Source: JAZNOL01 sp045580815 (GTDB lineage Bacteria; Bacillota; Clostridia; RUG12999). From it: a DNA stretch of 45,335 bases. The notes below the pieces were generated by a model that made no database searches, was not told the DNA's origin, and worked only from the letters and a program-made list of their open reading frames with translations. Shown here in pieces: positions 15,919-25,069 of this stretch; the stretch's first letter is position 1, and each line of letters starts with the position of its first letter. The translations under genes and the position numbers were made by a program. The stretch spans positions 1 through 45,335 of the forward strand of contig JAZNOL010000046.1 in the NCBI GenBank assembly GCA_045580815.1, written 5' to 3'.

Positions 15919-16754
15919 GAATCTCTCACCTTTCCTATAATTTTTTTGGCGGGAATGGTTTTTGAAGACTGCGGAATAAGCAGTTTTTCAAGCCATTTGC
16001 TAAGACTTTCGTACGAAAGATTACGTGTGAGATTGCCGTTTAAAGCAAGCGAAATTTTACCTGTTTCTTCCGAAACAATAACTACAACACAATCTGCAGT
16101 TTCGCTGATGCCTATGCCTGCACGGTGACGTGTGCCAAGCTCTTTACTGAGGCTGACATCGTCGGTAAGCGGCAAGTAACATCCTGCGGCAACAACTCTG
16201 CCTGAATCTATAATGACTGCTCCGTCATGAAGCGGAGATTTCGGGAAAAACAGGTTTTCAAGAAGCTGCGGAGAAACACGGGCATCAATGGATGTGCCGG
16301 TGCTTATTACTTCACCAAGTTTTGTCTGACGCAAAATAACCATTAACGCACCGGTTTTTGTTTTAGAAAGCGAATCTGCCGCTTCGGCGATGGATTTTAT
16401 CGTTTCAAAAGAATCGGTATCGCCTGATTTTTCGTCGGACTTAAACAATGGAAAGTTGCTTCTGCCCACTTTGTCGAGGATGCGACGCAATTCCGGCTGA
16501 AAAAGTATAATCAGAGCAAGAAGCCCTACCTGCATTGTGTTTCGCAGAATATAGTTGATGGTGTTGAGCTGTAACCATCCGCTTACCTGCATTATCACAA
16601 GCAAAATTACAATACCTTTAAGAAGCGTCTGCGCACGGGTTTCTTTAACAAGGCTTATTGCCTTGTAAATGACATACGATACTATAATTATATCGATAAT
16701 ATCCATCCAGCCGATATAAACATATGACGAAAGCGGCTGAAGAAAGTCAAGCAT
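15900..16754 (-). CDS. cdaA: Diadenylate cyclase CdaA
   Basis: A 284-residue membrane enzyme that condenses two ATP to cyclic di-AMP, the messenger controlling potassium and osmolyte balance and cell-wall homeostasis. Three transmembrane segments occupy about residues 10-85, with the DisA_N cyclase domain after them. The catalytic motifs are complete: SPLHDGAVII (DGA) and GTRHRAGIG (RHR). It overlaps cdaR. The usual third gene glmM is not next in line; a nucleotidyltransferase is. Confidence 0.95.
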   Translation of the reverse strand: MLDFLQPLSSYVYIGWMDIIDIIIVSYVIYKAISLVKETRAQTLLKGIVILLVIMQVSGWLQLNTINYILRNTMQVGLLALIILFQPELRRILDKVGRSNFPLFKSDEKSGDTDSFETIKSIAEAADSLSKTKTGALMVILRQTKLGEVISTGTSIDARVSPQLLENLFFPKSPLHDGAVIIDSGRVVAAGCYLPLTDDVSLSKELGTRHRAGIGISETADCVVVIVSEETGKISLALNGNLTRNLSYESLSKWLEKLLIPQSSKTIPAKKIIGKVRDSWKKDG

Positions 16755-16772
16755 ATAATCACTCCTTAGGTA

Positions 16773-18086
16773 CTAAAATTTATTCATAATCAAGCCGGTT
16801 ATTATTTTGGGATAAAAATAAGTGGATTTTTGCGGCATTTTTTCGTTTGCAAAACAAATTTCTTTAAGTTCACCGATTTTTGTGGGATTTAAGAAAAATG
16901 CACACTGGTAAGCATTGGTTTTTGCAAGCGATTCTGCTTCGTAAGCATTGTGGGTATATGTTAAATTGTGTTGGTTTTTGAGGCTGTCTTTGTCAATGCC
17001 TAAAATTTTGTCTAAAATAAGCGTATGCAAAATCGTCACATCAAGCTGAGAATAAACGTAAGATTTTTCCGGGCTTAGTGTCCGAAGGGCATTGGTGTTT
17101 TTTAGGGTAAGCATATAGTAATAATTTTTGCCTGTGTACAGGGCAAAAGATTTTTTATCACTACACTGTGCCAAAGATTCTTCAATTTTGGGCACGACGC
17201 TGTCTTCTTCGTAAACAATTCGTCTTACTTCAAAATCGTTACTTAAAAGCTCAATGGTTTTTTGCTCATCAAAATCAATAACATTTTTCACAAGTCTGTG
17301 AGTCGGAAAAACCGTAAGTCCCGGCTCGTCCGTTTCAACAAGATGCATCAGTATAAAGTTATACGGCTCATTACCTGTATGATTGGGGTTTTTGGTGCGC
17401 ATCATATTACGGTAGCTGAGTGCTGCGGCATATCTGTGATGACCGTCGGCAATAAACAACTGTTTATTTCTGAACTCGTTTTGTATTTTTGCAATTGTGT
17501 TTTCGTCCGAAATACGCCATAACCGCTGATGTACACCGTCCGAAGAAGTAAATTCTGTTTCGGGAGGTGTGTTGACAGAAACGGAGTTTATGGCGCTTAC
17601 AATATTTTTTTCGGTATCTGTGTAAAGCGAATAAACAGCACTGAAATTTGCGTTTGTTACACAAATGAGGTTGTATCTGTCGGTTTTGGCTTTTGAAAAC
17701 GTGTCTTCATGGGGCATGATTACGCGGTTTTCAAATTCTTCAAGACGTACAAGGCACATAATACCTTTGCACGAATGAGTATTGCCTCCAAACGTAAACT
17801 CCTGCCCATAAATATAAATTGATGGCTCGCTGTCAAAATGCAATATGCCGGATTCGAGCCATTCGTGCAAAATGTGGTTGCTGCGTATGTATTTGTTGTT
17901 ATATTCATCATCATCGTCATTATTTTCGCCAAGTTCAAGCCGCACCACATTAAATGGATGTTTATTATACAGCTTTTGCTGTTCTTCCGGCGAAATAATA
18001 TCATATGGCGGAGAGGTGACTGCTGCCAGATCACCGACGGTATTTTTATCAAAACGCATCGCCGAAAAGGGGATAATGATAGCCAT
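16773..18086 (-). CDS. DUF1015-family protein
   Basis: A 437-residue cytoplasmic protein of the DUF1015 family, recognised by the N-terminal PFSAMRFD and TSPPYDIIS segments and the central IADGHHRYAAAL motif. The GHHRY motif recalls ParB/Srx-superfamily phosphotransferases, but a function should not be assumed. Length is normal for the family, which is often found near serine-metabolism genes in clostridia; none are adjacent here. It is 18 bases upstream of cdaA on the same strand, so it may lead that operon. Confidence 0.85.
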   Translation of the reverse strand: MAIIIPFSAMRFDKNTVGDLAAVTSPPYDIISPEEQQKLYNKHPFNVVRLELGENNDDDDEYNNKYIRSNHILHEWLESGILHFDSEPSIYIYGQEFTFGGNTHSCKGIMCLVRLEEFENRVIMPHEDTFSKAKTDRYNLICVTNANFSAVYSLYTDTEKNIVSAINSVSVNTPPETEFTSSDGVHQRLWRISDENTIAKIQNEFRNKQLFIADGHHRYAAALSYRNMMRTKNPNHTGNEPYNFILMHLVETDEPGLTVFPTHRLVKNVIDFDEQKTIELLSNDFEVRRIVYEEDSVVPKIEESLAQCSDKKSFALYTGKNYYYMLTLKNTNALRTLSPEKSYVYSQLDVTILHTLILDKILGIDKDSLKNQHNLTYTHNAYEAESLAKTNAYQCAFFLNPTKIGELKEICFANEKMPQKSTYFYPKIITGLIMNKF

Positions 18087-18226
18087 TTAATCATAGCCTT
18101 TCTGTTGATATTTTAAAACAGTTATAATATTATTTTAATATATATTTGAAAAATAGTCAATAGTATTTGACAATTTTTGTAAACATTTTTTATATGTTTA
18201 ATTAAAGAAAATATAAAGCATAATAA

Positions 18227-18251
18227 TTCTGTGAGAATTTATCTCACAGAA
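18227..18251 (+). promoter_or_regulatory. Hairpin in the leader of the small glycine-rich gene
   Basis: Perfect 10-base arms TTCTGTGAGA (18227-18236) and complement (18242-18251) end exactly at the AAGGCGG ribosome site. It could control translation or protect the mRNA. Confidence 0.45.
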
Positions 18252-18264
18252 AGGCGGAATATGT

Positions 18265-18426
18265 GTGAAATCTTCTTTTGTTGCAGGACTTGCGGCAGGT
18301 GCAGCTATAGGAGCGGTTGCGGGTGCCATGATTGAAGCTAAAGATAAAACCAAAAAGAAAGTGTCCTGCAGTGACGGATTTTTTAAATCAATGGGAACGC
18401 TTATTGATTCTTTTATGCCGGGATAA
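18265..18426 (+). CDS. Small glycine-zipper protein
   Basis: A 53-residue protein. The N-terminal half is Ala/Gly-rich (GLAAGAAIGAVAGAMIEA), a glycine-zipper hydrophobic helix, followed by a Lys-rich segment and a polar C-terminus ending FMPG. It resembles short YtxH-like proteins of clostridia. The GTG start at 18265 has AAGGCGG seven bases upstream and a hairpin just before it. A terminator follows at 18437-18472. No function can be assigned; membrane association is likely. Confidence 0.6.
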   Translation: MKSSFVAGLAAGAAIGAVAGAMIEAKDKTKKKVSCSDGFFKSMGTLIDSFMPG

Positions 18427-18436
18427 ACTGAAAAGT

Positions 18437-18472
18437 TGTGCGGAAGCTGTGTTTTGCGTATGCTTCCGCACA
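18437..18472 (+). terminator. Terminator after the small glycine-rich gene
   Basis: Arms TGTGCGGAAGC (18437-18447) and complement (18462-18472), then TATTTTGT. Confidence 0.75.
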
Positions 18473-18481
18473 TATTTTGTA

Positions 18482-18510
18482 TTGACAAATCTTTTAAAAA
18501 AGTGTAAAAT
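18482..18510 (+). promoter_or_regulatory. Promoter of the tautomerase-HAD cluster
   Basis: TTGACA (18482-18487) and TAAAAT (18505-18510), 17-base spacer, directly after the preceding terminator and about 35 bases before the ATG. Confidence 0.65.
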
Positions 18511-18545
18511 AATGATGTATATTTATTTTTTGGAGGATTAAAATT

Positions 18546-18890
18546 ATGCCTTATATTCAGACAAAAGCAAACGTTGAAATTACAAAAGAACAGGAAAAAA
18601 ACATAAAAACCGCACTGGGCAAAGCAATCGCCCTTATTCCCGGAAAATCGGAAGCCTGGCTTATGTGCGAAATTGAGGGTGGCAAAAACCTTTATTTTGC
18701 AGGCAACGGCGACACCCCCTGTGCTTATAACGAGGTTAAAATTTTAGGCAACGCAAGTGAAGCCGACTGCAATACGCTCACAGGCGAAATCTGTCGCATT
18801 TTAAATGAAGAGCTTGGTATTGCTCAGGATAAAATTTATGTAAAATACGAAATGTGCTCCGTATGGGGCTGGAACGGCTCTAATTTTTAA
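18546..18890 (+). CDS. MIF-family tautomerase
   Basis: A 114-residue homologue of macrophage migration inhibitory factor, a trimeric keto-enol (phenylpyruvate-type) tautomerase. The catalytic Pro2, exposed after Met removal, is present (MPYIQTKAN). The C-terminal half matches the family closely, including a region equivalent to the VYINY segment (IYVKYEM) and the W-G-W-N-G-S end. Length fits. GGAGGATTAAAATT precedes the ATG. Bacterial MIF homologues are uncommon; the physiological substrate is unknown. Confidence 0.88.
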   Translation: MPYIQTKANVEITKEQEKNIKTALGKAIALIPGKSEAWLMCEIEGGKNLYFAGNGDTPCAYNEVKILGNASEADCNTLTGEICRILNEELGIAQDKIYVKYEMCSVWGWNGSNF

Positions 18891-18913
18891 TATCGGCAAA
18901 GGATTTGGTTTTA

Positions 18914-19690
18914 ATGGAAAAATACGCAATATTTCTGGATATTGATTGCACACTTCTGCCTTACGGAAAGCCCGTTCCGCCGGAAAATATCCGTGCAATA
19001 AAAGAGGCAACAGAAGCAGGACATCATGTGTTTATCAACACCGGCAGGGCGTTTAGCTGTATTCCCGGTTACATAAAACAAAACGTGCCTTTAAGCGGAT
19101 ATGTTGCCGGTTGCGGAGCAAATATAATTTTTAAAAATGAGGTTATAAAAAGTGTTATACTTACACCCGAAGAACTGAAGTTTTCGTGGAAAATCATTGA
19201 AAACTCCGGCGTAATGTGCTTGTATGAAGGCGAAAACCTTTGTATTGCTCACGGTGAAGAATCCTTAACGGTATGGAAAGAGCACGCAGACGGAAACATC
19301 ATTTATTCTCCGGAAGAATTTGACACAAAATTTGCATCGGCACGCATTTCAAAGCTGACGGTTATGCCTGTTCCGGCGGAAGACGCTGTCAGAAAGCTGG
19401 CAGAAAATTTTGATATAATAAATATGTCTTTTTATATGGAGGTTATACCAAAAGGTTGTTCAAAAGGCAATGGAATGCTTGAAATTGCCGAAAAATTAGG
19501 AATAAAAAGAGAAAACTGCATTGCCATGGGCGACAGCGAAAACGACCGCACCATGCTTGAAACAGCCGGTATAAGTGTTGCCATGGATAACTCGCCCGAC
19601 GAAATCAAAAAAATTGCAGATTTTGTTTCCACCGACTGTCAAGACGGCGGCGTGGCATACGCAATTGATAAATTAGTGCTGAAAAAATAA
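18914..19690 (+). CDS. HAD phosphatase, Cof/IIB type
   Basis: A 258-residue HAD hydrolase with a type-IIB cap, acting on small phosphorylated metabolites. Motif I reads DIDCTLLP, with Cys where nearly all relatives have Gly; the two Asp and the Thr are intact. Motif III/IV is MGDSENDRTML. It starts at ATG 18914 with AAAGGA upstream. It is followed by a paralogue (19745-20506) whose last 34 codons are almost identical in DNA. Substrate unknown. Confidence 0.85.
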   Translation: MEKYAIFLDIDCTLLPYGKPVPPENIRAIKEATEAGHHVFINTGRAFSCIPGYIKQNVPLSGYVAGCGANIIFKNEVIKSVILTPEELKFSWKIIENSGVMCLYEGENLCIAHGEESLTVWKEHADGNIIYSPEEFDTKFASARISKLTVMPVPAEDAVRKLAENFDIINMSFYMEVIPKGCSKGNGMLEIAEKLGIKRENCIAMGDSENDRTMLETAGISVAMDNSPDEIKKIADFVSTDCQDGGVAYAIDKLVLKK

Positions 19691-19744
19691 AGACGGTACA
19701 ACCCATGCACAAATACCCTGACATTCCGTGAAAGGAAAATTATC

Positions 19745-20506
19745 ATGACAAAATACGCAATTTTCATAGACATCGACGGCACGCTGTTTGACGGCAAAAC
19801 CATTCATCCCGAAAACATCCGTGCCATAAACGAAGCTTCTGCCGCAGGGCATTTTGTGTTTATCAACACCGGCAGAGGATACAGCTTTATTCCCGATTAC
19901 ATTCTTGAATGTGCCGACTTTTACGGTGTTGTTGCGGGAATTGGGGCGCACATTGTCATCGGCGGAAAAACTGTCAAAAGTGTTACTGTTGACAAAGAAA
20001 GCTTAAAACAGGTTGTTTCTGTGTTTGCAGACACAGACTGTGCCGTACGCTATCAGGGCGAACAGCATTTTTATTATCAGAACAATCCCGATCCCAAAAA
20101 CGGGGACGGAGTTATTGCTTCCAAAGCAGACATTGACCGTCTTTATGACGAAATGAAAATTTCTAAATTCACCTGCTACAACAAAAAACCGTCTGCAAAG
20201 CAGCTTAAATTTCTTAATGAAAACTTTTCTGTTGTAGAATATAATTCTTCTGCCGAGATGACGTCAAAAGGGCAGAACAAGGCTGTGGGAATGCTTGATG
20301 CCGCAAAGCTGGTGGGCGTAGAACCCGAAAACTGCATTGCCATGGGCGACAGCGAAAATGACATTGATGTGCTGAAAGTCGCAGGGATAAGCGTTGCAAT
20401 GGGCAACTCACCCGACGAAATCAAAAAAATTGCAGATTTTGTTTCCACCGACTGTCAAGACGGTGGCGTGGCATATGCAATTGATAAATTGGTACTGAAA
20501 AAATAA
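19745..20506 (+). CDS. HAD phosphatase, Cof/IIB type (tandem paralogue)
   Basis: A 253-residue HAD hydrolase and tandem paralogue of the preceding gene, with the canonical motif I DIDGTLFDG, INTGRG motif II and MGDSENDIDVL motif IV. GAAAGGAAAATTATC precedes the ATG. The final 102 bases differ from the neighbour at only about five positions although the middle of the proteins has diverged, suggesting gene conversion. Likely a sugar- or nucleotide-phosphate phosphatase; exact substrate unknown. Confidence 0.87.
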   Translation: MTKYAIFIDIDGTLFDGKTIHPENIRAINEASAAGHFVFINTGRGYSFIPDYILECADFYGVVAGIGAHIVIGGKTVKSVTVDKESLKQVVSVFADTDCAVRYQGEQHFYYQNNPDPKNGDGVIASKADIDRLYDEMKISKFTCYNKKPSAKQLKFLNENFSVVEYNSSAEMTSKGQNKAVGMLDAAKLVGVEPENCIAMGDSENDIDVLKVAGISVAMGNSPDEIKKIADFVSTDCQDGGVAYAIDKLVLKK

Positions 20507-20545
20507 ACGGATTTTTTACAGCGGAATAGCAGAAAGGAATGAAAA

Positions 20546-21064
20546 ATGGAAAAAATAGCATTTATTATAGGAATTATGGCTGTAACACTCTATTTGATGG
20601 GTTATCAGCAAAAGAAGCGAAACCGGATTATATTATTCAATGTTTCGTCAAGAACACTTTATATTGTTCAGTATATTCTTCTTGGGGCGTTTGAAGGGGC
20701 GGTTCTTGATATAGTAGGAGCAATATCGTCTTTGTTGGCACAAAAGAAGAATGTACAGTTTATTAAAAAACATCTCAAATTATTTATTATAGCTGTAAAC
20801 TTAATGATTATTGCATCGGGATTAGCACTTTATAAAGATATATTCAGCCTGTTTCCCATTATTGGCGTGCTTTTACATACAGGAGCATTCTGGATAGATG
20901 ACGAAAAGCGAATCAGGCAAATATCGTTGATAGGTTCACCGTTTTGGTTTGTTTACAACTTTGTAAGCAAAGCATATGGTTCTTCAATCGGAGATTTGCT
21001 CACCATAGCATCTATCGGAATTGCCATATACAGATACGATATAAAAAAGACGAAAAAAGATTAA
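20546..21064 (+). CDS. YgjV-like inner-membrane protein
   Basis: A 172-residue polytopic membrane protein with five or six short hydrophobic helices, resembling the YgjV (Imp-YgjV) family. The N-terminal GYQQKKRNRIILFN and central ISSLLAQKKN segments fit that family. AGAAAGGAATGAAAA precedes the ATG. It lies between the HAD genes and topB on the same strand with short gaps. Role unknown. Confidence 0.75.
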   Translation: MEKIAFIIGIMAVTLYLMGYQQKKRNRIILFNVSSRTLYIVQYILLGAFEGAVLDIVGAISSLLAQKKNVQFIKKHLKLFIIAVNLMIIASGLALYKDIFSLFPIIGVLLHTGAFWIDDEKRIRQISLIGSPFWFVYNFVSKAYGSSIGDLLTIASIGIAIYRYDIKKTKKD

Positions 21065-21077
21065 AGGAACGATAATT

Positions 21078-23240
21078 ATGTCAAAAACACTTGTACTTGC
21101 CGAAAAACCCTCCGTAGGGCGTGAAATTGCCCGTGTGCTGGGTTGTAAATCAAATCGCAACGGAAGTATCCACGGCGACAAATATATTGTAACCTGGGCA
21201 CTGGGGCATCTTGTTACCCTTGCTGACCCGGAGCATTACGGCAACGAATATAAAACCTGGAGCATGGAAACCTTGCCCATGCTGCCCAAAAAGATGGATT
21301 TAGAGGTTATTAAACAGACATCGAAACAGTTTTCTCATGTTTCTTCGCTGCTTAAAAGCAGTGAGGTTTCTTCTGTTGTTATTGCAACTGATGCCGGACG
21401 TGAGGGTGAGCTTGTTGCACGTTGGATTATCATGAAAAGCGGCGTAAAAAAACCGCTTAAACGCTTGTGGATTTCCTCGCAGACCGACAAGGCAATAAAA
21501 GACGGATTTGCTCATCTTAAAGATGCAAACGACTATTACAGCCTGTTTATGAGTGCTCAGGCCCGTGCCGAGGCTGACTGGTATGTGGGGCTTAACGTTA
21601 CCCGTGCCCTGACCTGCAAATTTAACGCACAGCTCTCTGCCGGACGTGTGCAGACACCTACTCTTGCGCTGATTGTAAACCGTGAAAACGAAATACGCAA
21701 ATTTGTGCCAAAGGAATTTTATACAATAAACGCAAAATTTGCCGGATTTACCGCTACATATGCGGACGACAAGGGCAACAGCCGTCTTTTTGATAAGGAA
21801 AAGGCAGAAAAAATTGTTGAAGAAATAAAAAACAAGCCATTTAAGGTTGTTGATATAAAGCGTACAAAAAAACATATGTCGCCGCCGGCACTTTATGACC
21901 TTACCGAGCTTCAGCGTGACGCAAACAAGCTGTATGCATATTCGGCAAAACAGACACTTTCGCTGATGCAGAGTCTCTATGAGCACCACAAGCTGCTGAC
22001 ATATCCCAGAACAGATTCGCGGTATATAACAGATGATATTGTGCCCACACTCGGAGACCGTGTGAAAGCTGTTAATTTCGGTGAGTTTGCACCTCATGCG
22101 GCGGCGATTGTCCGTGGCAGAAAAACCATTTCAAAATCCTGTGTAAACAACGCAAAAGTCAGCGACCATCATGCAATTATACCAACCGAGCTGTCAGGTG
22201 CATTGGCACAGCTTTCGCCGGAAGAACGCAGAATTTATGCGCTTGTTGTAAAACGGTTTTTGGTTTCGTTTTTTGAAAACTATGAATACGAAAGCCTCAA
22301 AATTACGTTAAAATGTGGCAACTACACTTTTACCGCAAACGGAAAAACCGTTATAAACAAAGGGTTTAAATCGGTTTATGATATGCCCGGGGACGACGAA
22401 GAAAACGAGCCGGATATTACTGTTCCTGTTTCGGGAGCATCCCTTAACGCCGTTTCTGCCACTTTGTCAAAACAGCAGACAACGCCGCCGGCAAGATATA
22501 CCGAGGCAACTCTTCTTTCGGCAATGGAAAATCCGGCGAAATTTATAGAAAATTCCAAAATGAAAGAAATCATGAAAAAAAGCAGCGGTCTGGGCACTCC
22601 TGCAACACGTGCGGATATTATAGAAAAGCTGTTTGACTGTTTTTATGTTGAACGCCGTGGAAAAGAAATTTATCCCACATCAAAGGGTATTCAGCTTATC
22701 GGGCTTGTGCCCGAAAAGCTGAGAAGTCCTGAGCTTACGGCAAGCTGGGAAGAAAAGCTTGAGCAGATCCGAAACGGGAAAGTGAGCATCGGCAATTTTA
22801 TTGCCGAAATCAAGGAATACGCCTCACAGCTTGTAAAAGATGTAAAATACAGCGACGAAAAATATGTTCACGATAATATGACACGTACGCCCTGCCCCGA
22901 GTGTGGAAAATATCTGCTTGAGGTTTCGGGCAAACGTGGCAAAATGCTGGTGTGCAGTGACCGTGATTGCGGCTATCGCCAGAATTTAAGCATAAAAACA
23001 AACACCCGCTGTCCCAACTGTCACAAGGTGATGGAGCTTTACGGTGACGGCGATAACAAAAAATATATCTGTGCTTGCGGTTTCAGAGAAAAGCAGGAGG
23101 CTTTCCATAAACGATATTCAAAATCAGATGGTGCAAACCGCCGTGATGTGCAGAAATATCTGCAAAACCAGAAAAATGCGGCAAAAGATGAGCTTAGCCC
23201 CTTTGAGCTTGCTATGCAGAAAGCGATGAAAAAAGACTGA
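21078..23240 (+). CDS. topB: DNA topoisomerase III
   Basis: A 720-residue type IA topoisomerase that cleaves one strand to decatenate DNA. The TOPRIM domain begins MSKTLVLAEKPSVGREIA and includes TDAGREGELVARW. The catalytic Tyr309 is in LLTYPRTDSRYI, and the family motif SAGRVQTPTLAL is present. Two Cys clusters near the C-terminus (CPEC...CSDRDC and CPNC...CAC) form zinc ribbons. Clostridial genomes often carry extra TopB copies on mobile elements, but no element hallmark is visible here, so this is probably the chromosomal copy. It overlaps the next gene by one base. Confidence 0.93.
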   Translation: MSKTLVLAEKPSVGREIARVLGCKSNRNGSIHGDKYIVTWALGHLVTLADPEHYGNEYKTWSMETLPMLPKKMDLEVIKQTSKQFSHVSSLLKSSEVSSVVIATDAGREGELVARWIIMKSGVKKPLKRLWISSQTDKAIKDGFAHLKDANDYYSLFMSAQARAEADWYVGLNVTRALTCKFNAQLSAGRVQTPTLALIVNRENEIRKFVPKEFYTINAKFAGFTATYADDKGNSRLFDKEKAEKIVEEIKNKPFKVVDIKRTKKHMSPPALYDLTELQRDANKLYAYSAKQTLSLMQSLYEHHKLLTYPRTDSRYITDDIVPTLGDRVKAVNFGEFAPHAAAIVRGRKTISKSCVNNAKVSDHHAIIPTELSGALAQLSPEERRIYALVVKRFLVSFFENYEYESLKITLKCGNYTFTANGKTVINKGFKSVYDMPGDDEENEPDITVPVSGASLNAVSATLSKQQTTPPARYTEATLLSAMENPAKFIENSKMKEIMKKSSGLGTPATRADIIEKLFDCFYVERRGKEIYPTSKGIQLIGLVPEKLRSPELTASWEEKLEQIRNGKVSIGNFIAEIKEYASQLVKDVKYSDEKYVHDNMTRTPCPECGKYLLEVSGKRGKMLVCSDRDCGYRQNLSIKTNTRCPNCHKVMELYGDGDNKKYICACGFREKQEAFHKRYSKSDGANRRDVQKYLQNQKNAAKDELSPFELAMQKAMKKD

Positions 23241-23896
23241 TGAAAATACCGAAAAATATAACAACCGCCATATTTGACTTAGACGGCACTCTGCTTGATT
23301 CCATGCATGTGTGGGACAAGGTTGACAGCGATTTTTTTGAAAAACGGGGCATGGTATCGCCGGAGGATTATACAACCGCAATCTGTACAATGACGATTGA
23401 CGAAATTGCGGTTTACACAAAAGAGAGGTTTGATTTTCCTCAAACTCCGCAAGAGCTTATTGACGAGTGGATTTCAATGGCAGATGACGAATACAGAAAA
23501 AATGTGCCCCTTAAAGAGGGTGCACGTGAATATCTTTTGTATGTAAAAGAAAAAGGACTGAAAATGGGCGTTTTAACAAGCCTGTCAACTGAGCTTGCAT
23601 TGCCGGCGCTCAAACGGTGCGGTGTGCTTGAGCTTTTTGATGTTATTGTTTCCTCAAGCGAGACAGGCGTTGCAAAGAACACGGTTGACGCCTATAAAGA
23701 CGTTGCCGAAAAACTTGGCGAAAACACAGAAAACTGCATGTTTTTTGACGATACTTTTCCTGCTGTTTTTACAGCGAAAAAAGCAGGAATGACCGTCATA
23801 GGCGTGTTTGAAGAAACCTCGCCCGAAATGCAGGCTGATATTAAAAAAGAGGCAGATTATTACATAACCCATTGGCAGGATGCACCAAAATTTTAA
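23240..23896 (+). CDS. HAD phosphatase, subfamily IA
   Basis: A 218-residue HAD-IA hydrolase of the phosphoglycolate phosphatase/beta-phosphoglucomutase group, with motif I DLDGTLLDSM, motif II TSLS and motif IV FFDDTFPAV. A helical cap covers about residues 15-80. It overlaps topB by one base (TGATG), so translation is probably coupled. The substrate cannot be inferred. Confidence 0.85.
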   Translation: MKIPKNITTAIFDLDGTLLDSMHVWDKVDSDFFEKRGMVSPEDYTTAICTMTIDEIAVYTKERFDFPQTPQELIDEWISMADDEYRKNVPLKEGAREYLLYVKEKGLKMGVLTSLSTELALPALKRCGVLELFDVIVSSSETGVAKNTVDAYKDVAEKLGENTENCMFFDDTFPAVFTAKKAGMTVIGVFEETSPEMQADIKKEADYYITHWQDAPKF

Positions 23897-23910
23897 TATT
23901 ACAGTAATAA

Positions 23911-23956
23911 AAAAGAGGCGGTAGCAAAATGATTTTTTTGCTACAGCCTCTTTTAG
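23911..23956. terminator. Bidirectional terminator
   Basis: Hairpin built on AAAAGAGGCGGTAGCAAAA pairing with TTTTTGCTACAGCCTCTTTT between the converging HAD and permease genes. It shares GTAGCAAAATGATTT with the terminator at 7300-7347. Confidence 0.75.
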
Positions 23957-23965
23957 CTAAATAAT

Positions 23966-25069
23966 TTAAGTTGTGCGGTTTACATCTTCACGAAGAAGTC
24001 GGTATATGCAAGCAGCAACCGGAACACCAAAAAGCATACCCGCAATGCCCATAATTCCGCCACCGATTGTTACGGCTGCCAGCACCCATATGCCGGGCAG
24101 ACCGATGGACGAGCCAACAACTTTGGGGTATATCAAATTACCCTCAAGCTGTTGCAGGATGATTATAAATATGAGGAATACAAGGGCTTGAACGGGGGAT
24201 ACAGTCACAATCATAAATGCACCCACAAATGCTCCTATGTATGCACCGGCTATGGGAATTAACGCAGTAACCGCCACAAGAGCACCTATCATTGTTGCGT
24301 AAGGAAGCCTCAATAGCCACATTCCGAGAGTACACAGCAAGCCAAGTATAACTGCTTCGGTACACTGACCTACTATATAATTATGAAAAGATTCGTTTAG
24401 TACCGATAAAAAATGATTGAGCTTGCCGCACATTTTTGACGGTAAGTATCGATTCATTATTTTTGTAAACTGATTTTGCAGTTTGTTTTTTGAAAATAAA
24501 ATATAAATTGCAAAAATTATGCTTAAAATTGCGGATATAATACCTGAAAATACAGATGTAACCAATGTTATAACCATGTCCATAACATTTCCCACGCCGG
24601 AGGTAAACATTTCAATTATACTGCCGATGCGTGACTGCCAGTCAATACTGCTGATTGTATTAATAATATTTTCGGGGACAATATCAATTTTATCTATGAG
24701 CGATACAAGGTATTTTACTGCACCGGGAAGTTCTGCCGTGATAACTTGTACACATGAGATAAACTGAGGAACAACAATGCTTACAACAAGTACAATTATT
24801 GCCGCAAGCGATAAAAATGCACTTGCCATGCAAATGGGTCTTCGGCTTTTTATGAGAATGCGATTTTTTGATTTTGGGAAATAGTGTTTCTCATAAAAGC
24901 TCATGAGAATGTTTACCGGGTATGCTATGCCGCAACCTATAAGCAACGGAAACGAAGCTCCAATCACAGTATTTAAAAGCTTTTGCACATTGTCAAGATA
25001 GTGAATGCATAAATATAAGATGAACACACTCAGGCATATTTTAAAATATTTTTTCCATTCGCTGTTCAT
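23966..25069 (-). CDS. AI-2E transporter family permease
   Basis: A 367-residue polytopic membrane protein of the AI-2E transporter (TqsA/YtvI/PerM) family, with about eight transmembrane helices. The C-terminal block with LQQLEGNLIYPKVVGSSIGL and GGGIMGIAGMLFGVPVAA is diagnostic. Members export quorum signal or act as Na+/H+ antiporters, so the substrate is open. It overlaps the stop of the upstream HdeD-like gene by one base, indicating a two-gene operon. Confidence 0.88.
   Translation of the reverse strand: MNSEWKKYFKICLSVFILYLCIHYLDNVQKLLNTVIGASFPLLIGCGIAYPVNILMSFYEKHYFPKSKNRILIKSRRPICMASAFLSLAAIIVLVVSIVVPQFISCVQVITAELPGAVKYLVSLIDKIDIVPENIINTISSIDWQSRIGSIIEMFTSGVGNVMDMVITLVTSVFSGIISAILSIIFAIYILFSKNKLQNQFTKIMNRYLPSKMCGKLNHFLSVLNESFHNYIVGQCTEAVILGLLCTLGMWLLRLPYATMIGALVAVTALIPIAGAYIGAFVGAFMIVTVSPVQALVFLIFIIILQQLEGNLIYPKVVGSSIGLPGIWVLAAVTIGGGIMGIAGMLFGVPVAACIYRLLREDVNRTT

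Noticed and set aside
18261..18326. Cys-rich 21-codon frame starting at ATG 18261
   Set aside because: It overlaps the small glycine-rich gene in another frame, and the GTG frame has better spacing and protein-like composition.
21300..22097. 265-codon minus-strand frame inside topB
   Set aside because: Antisense to highly conserved topoisomerase motifs, and its translation has no protein-like features.
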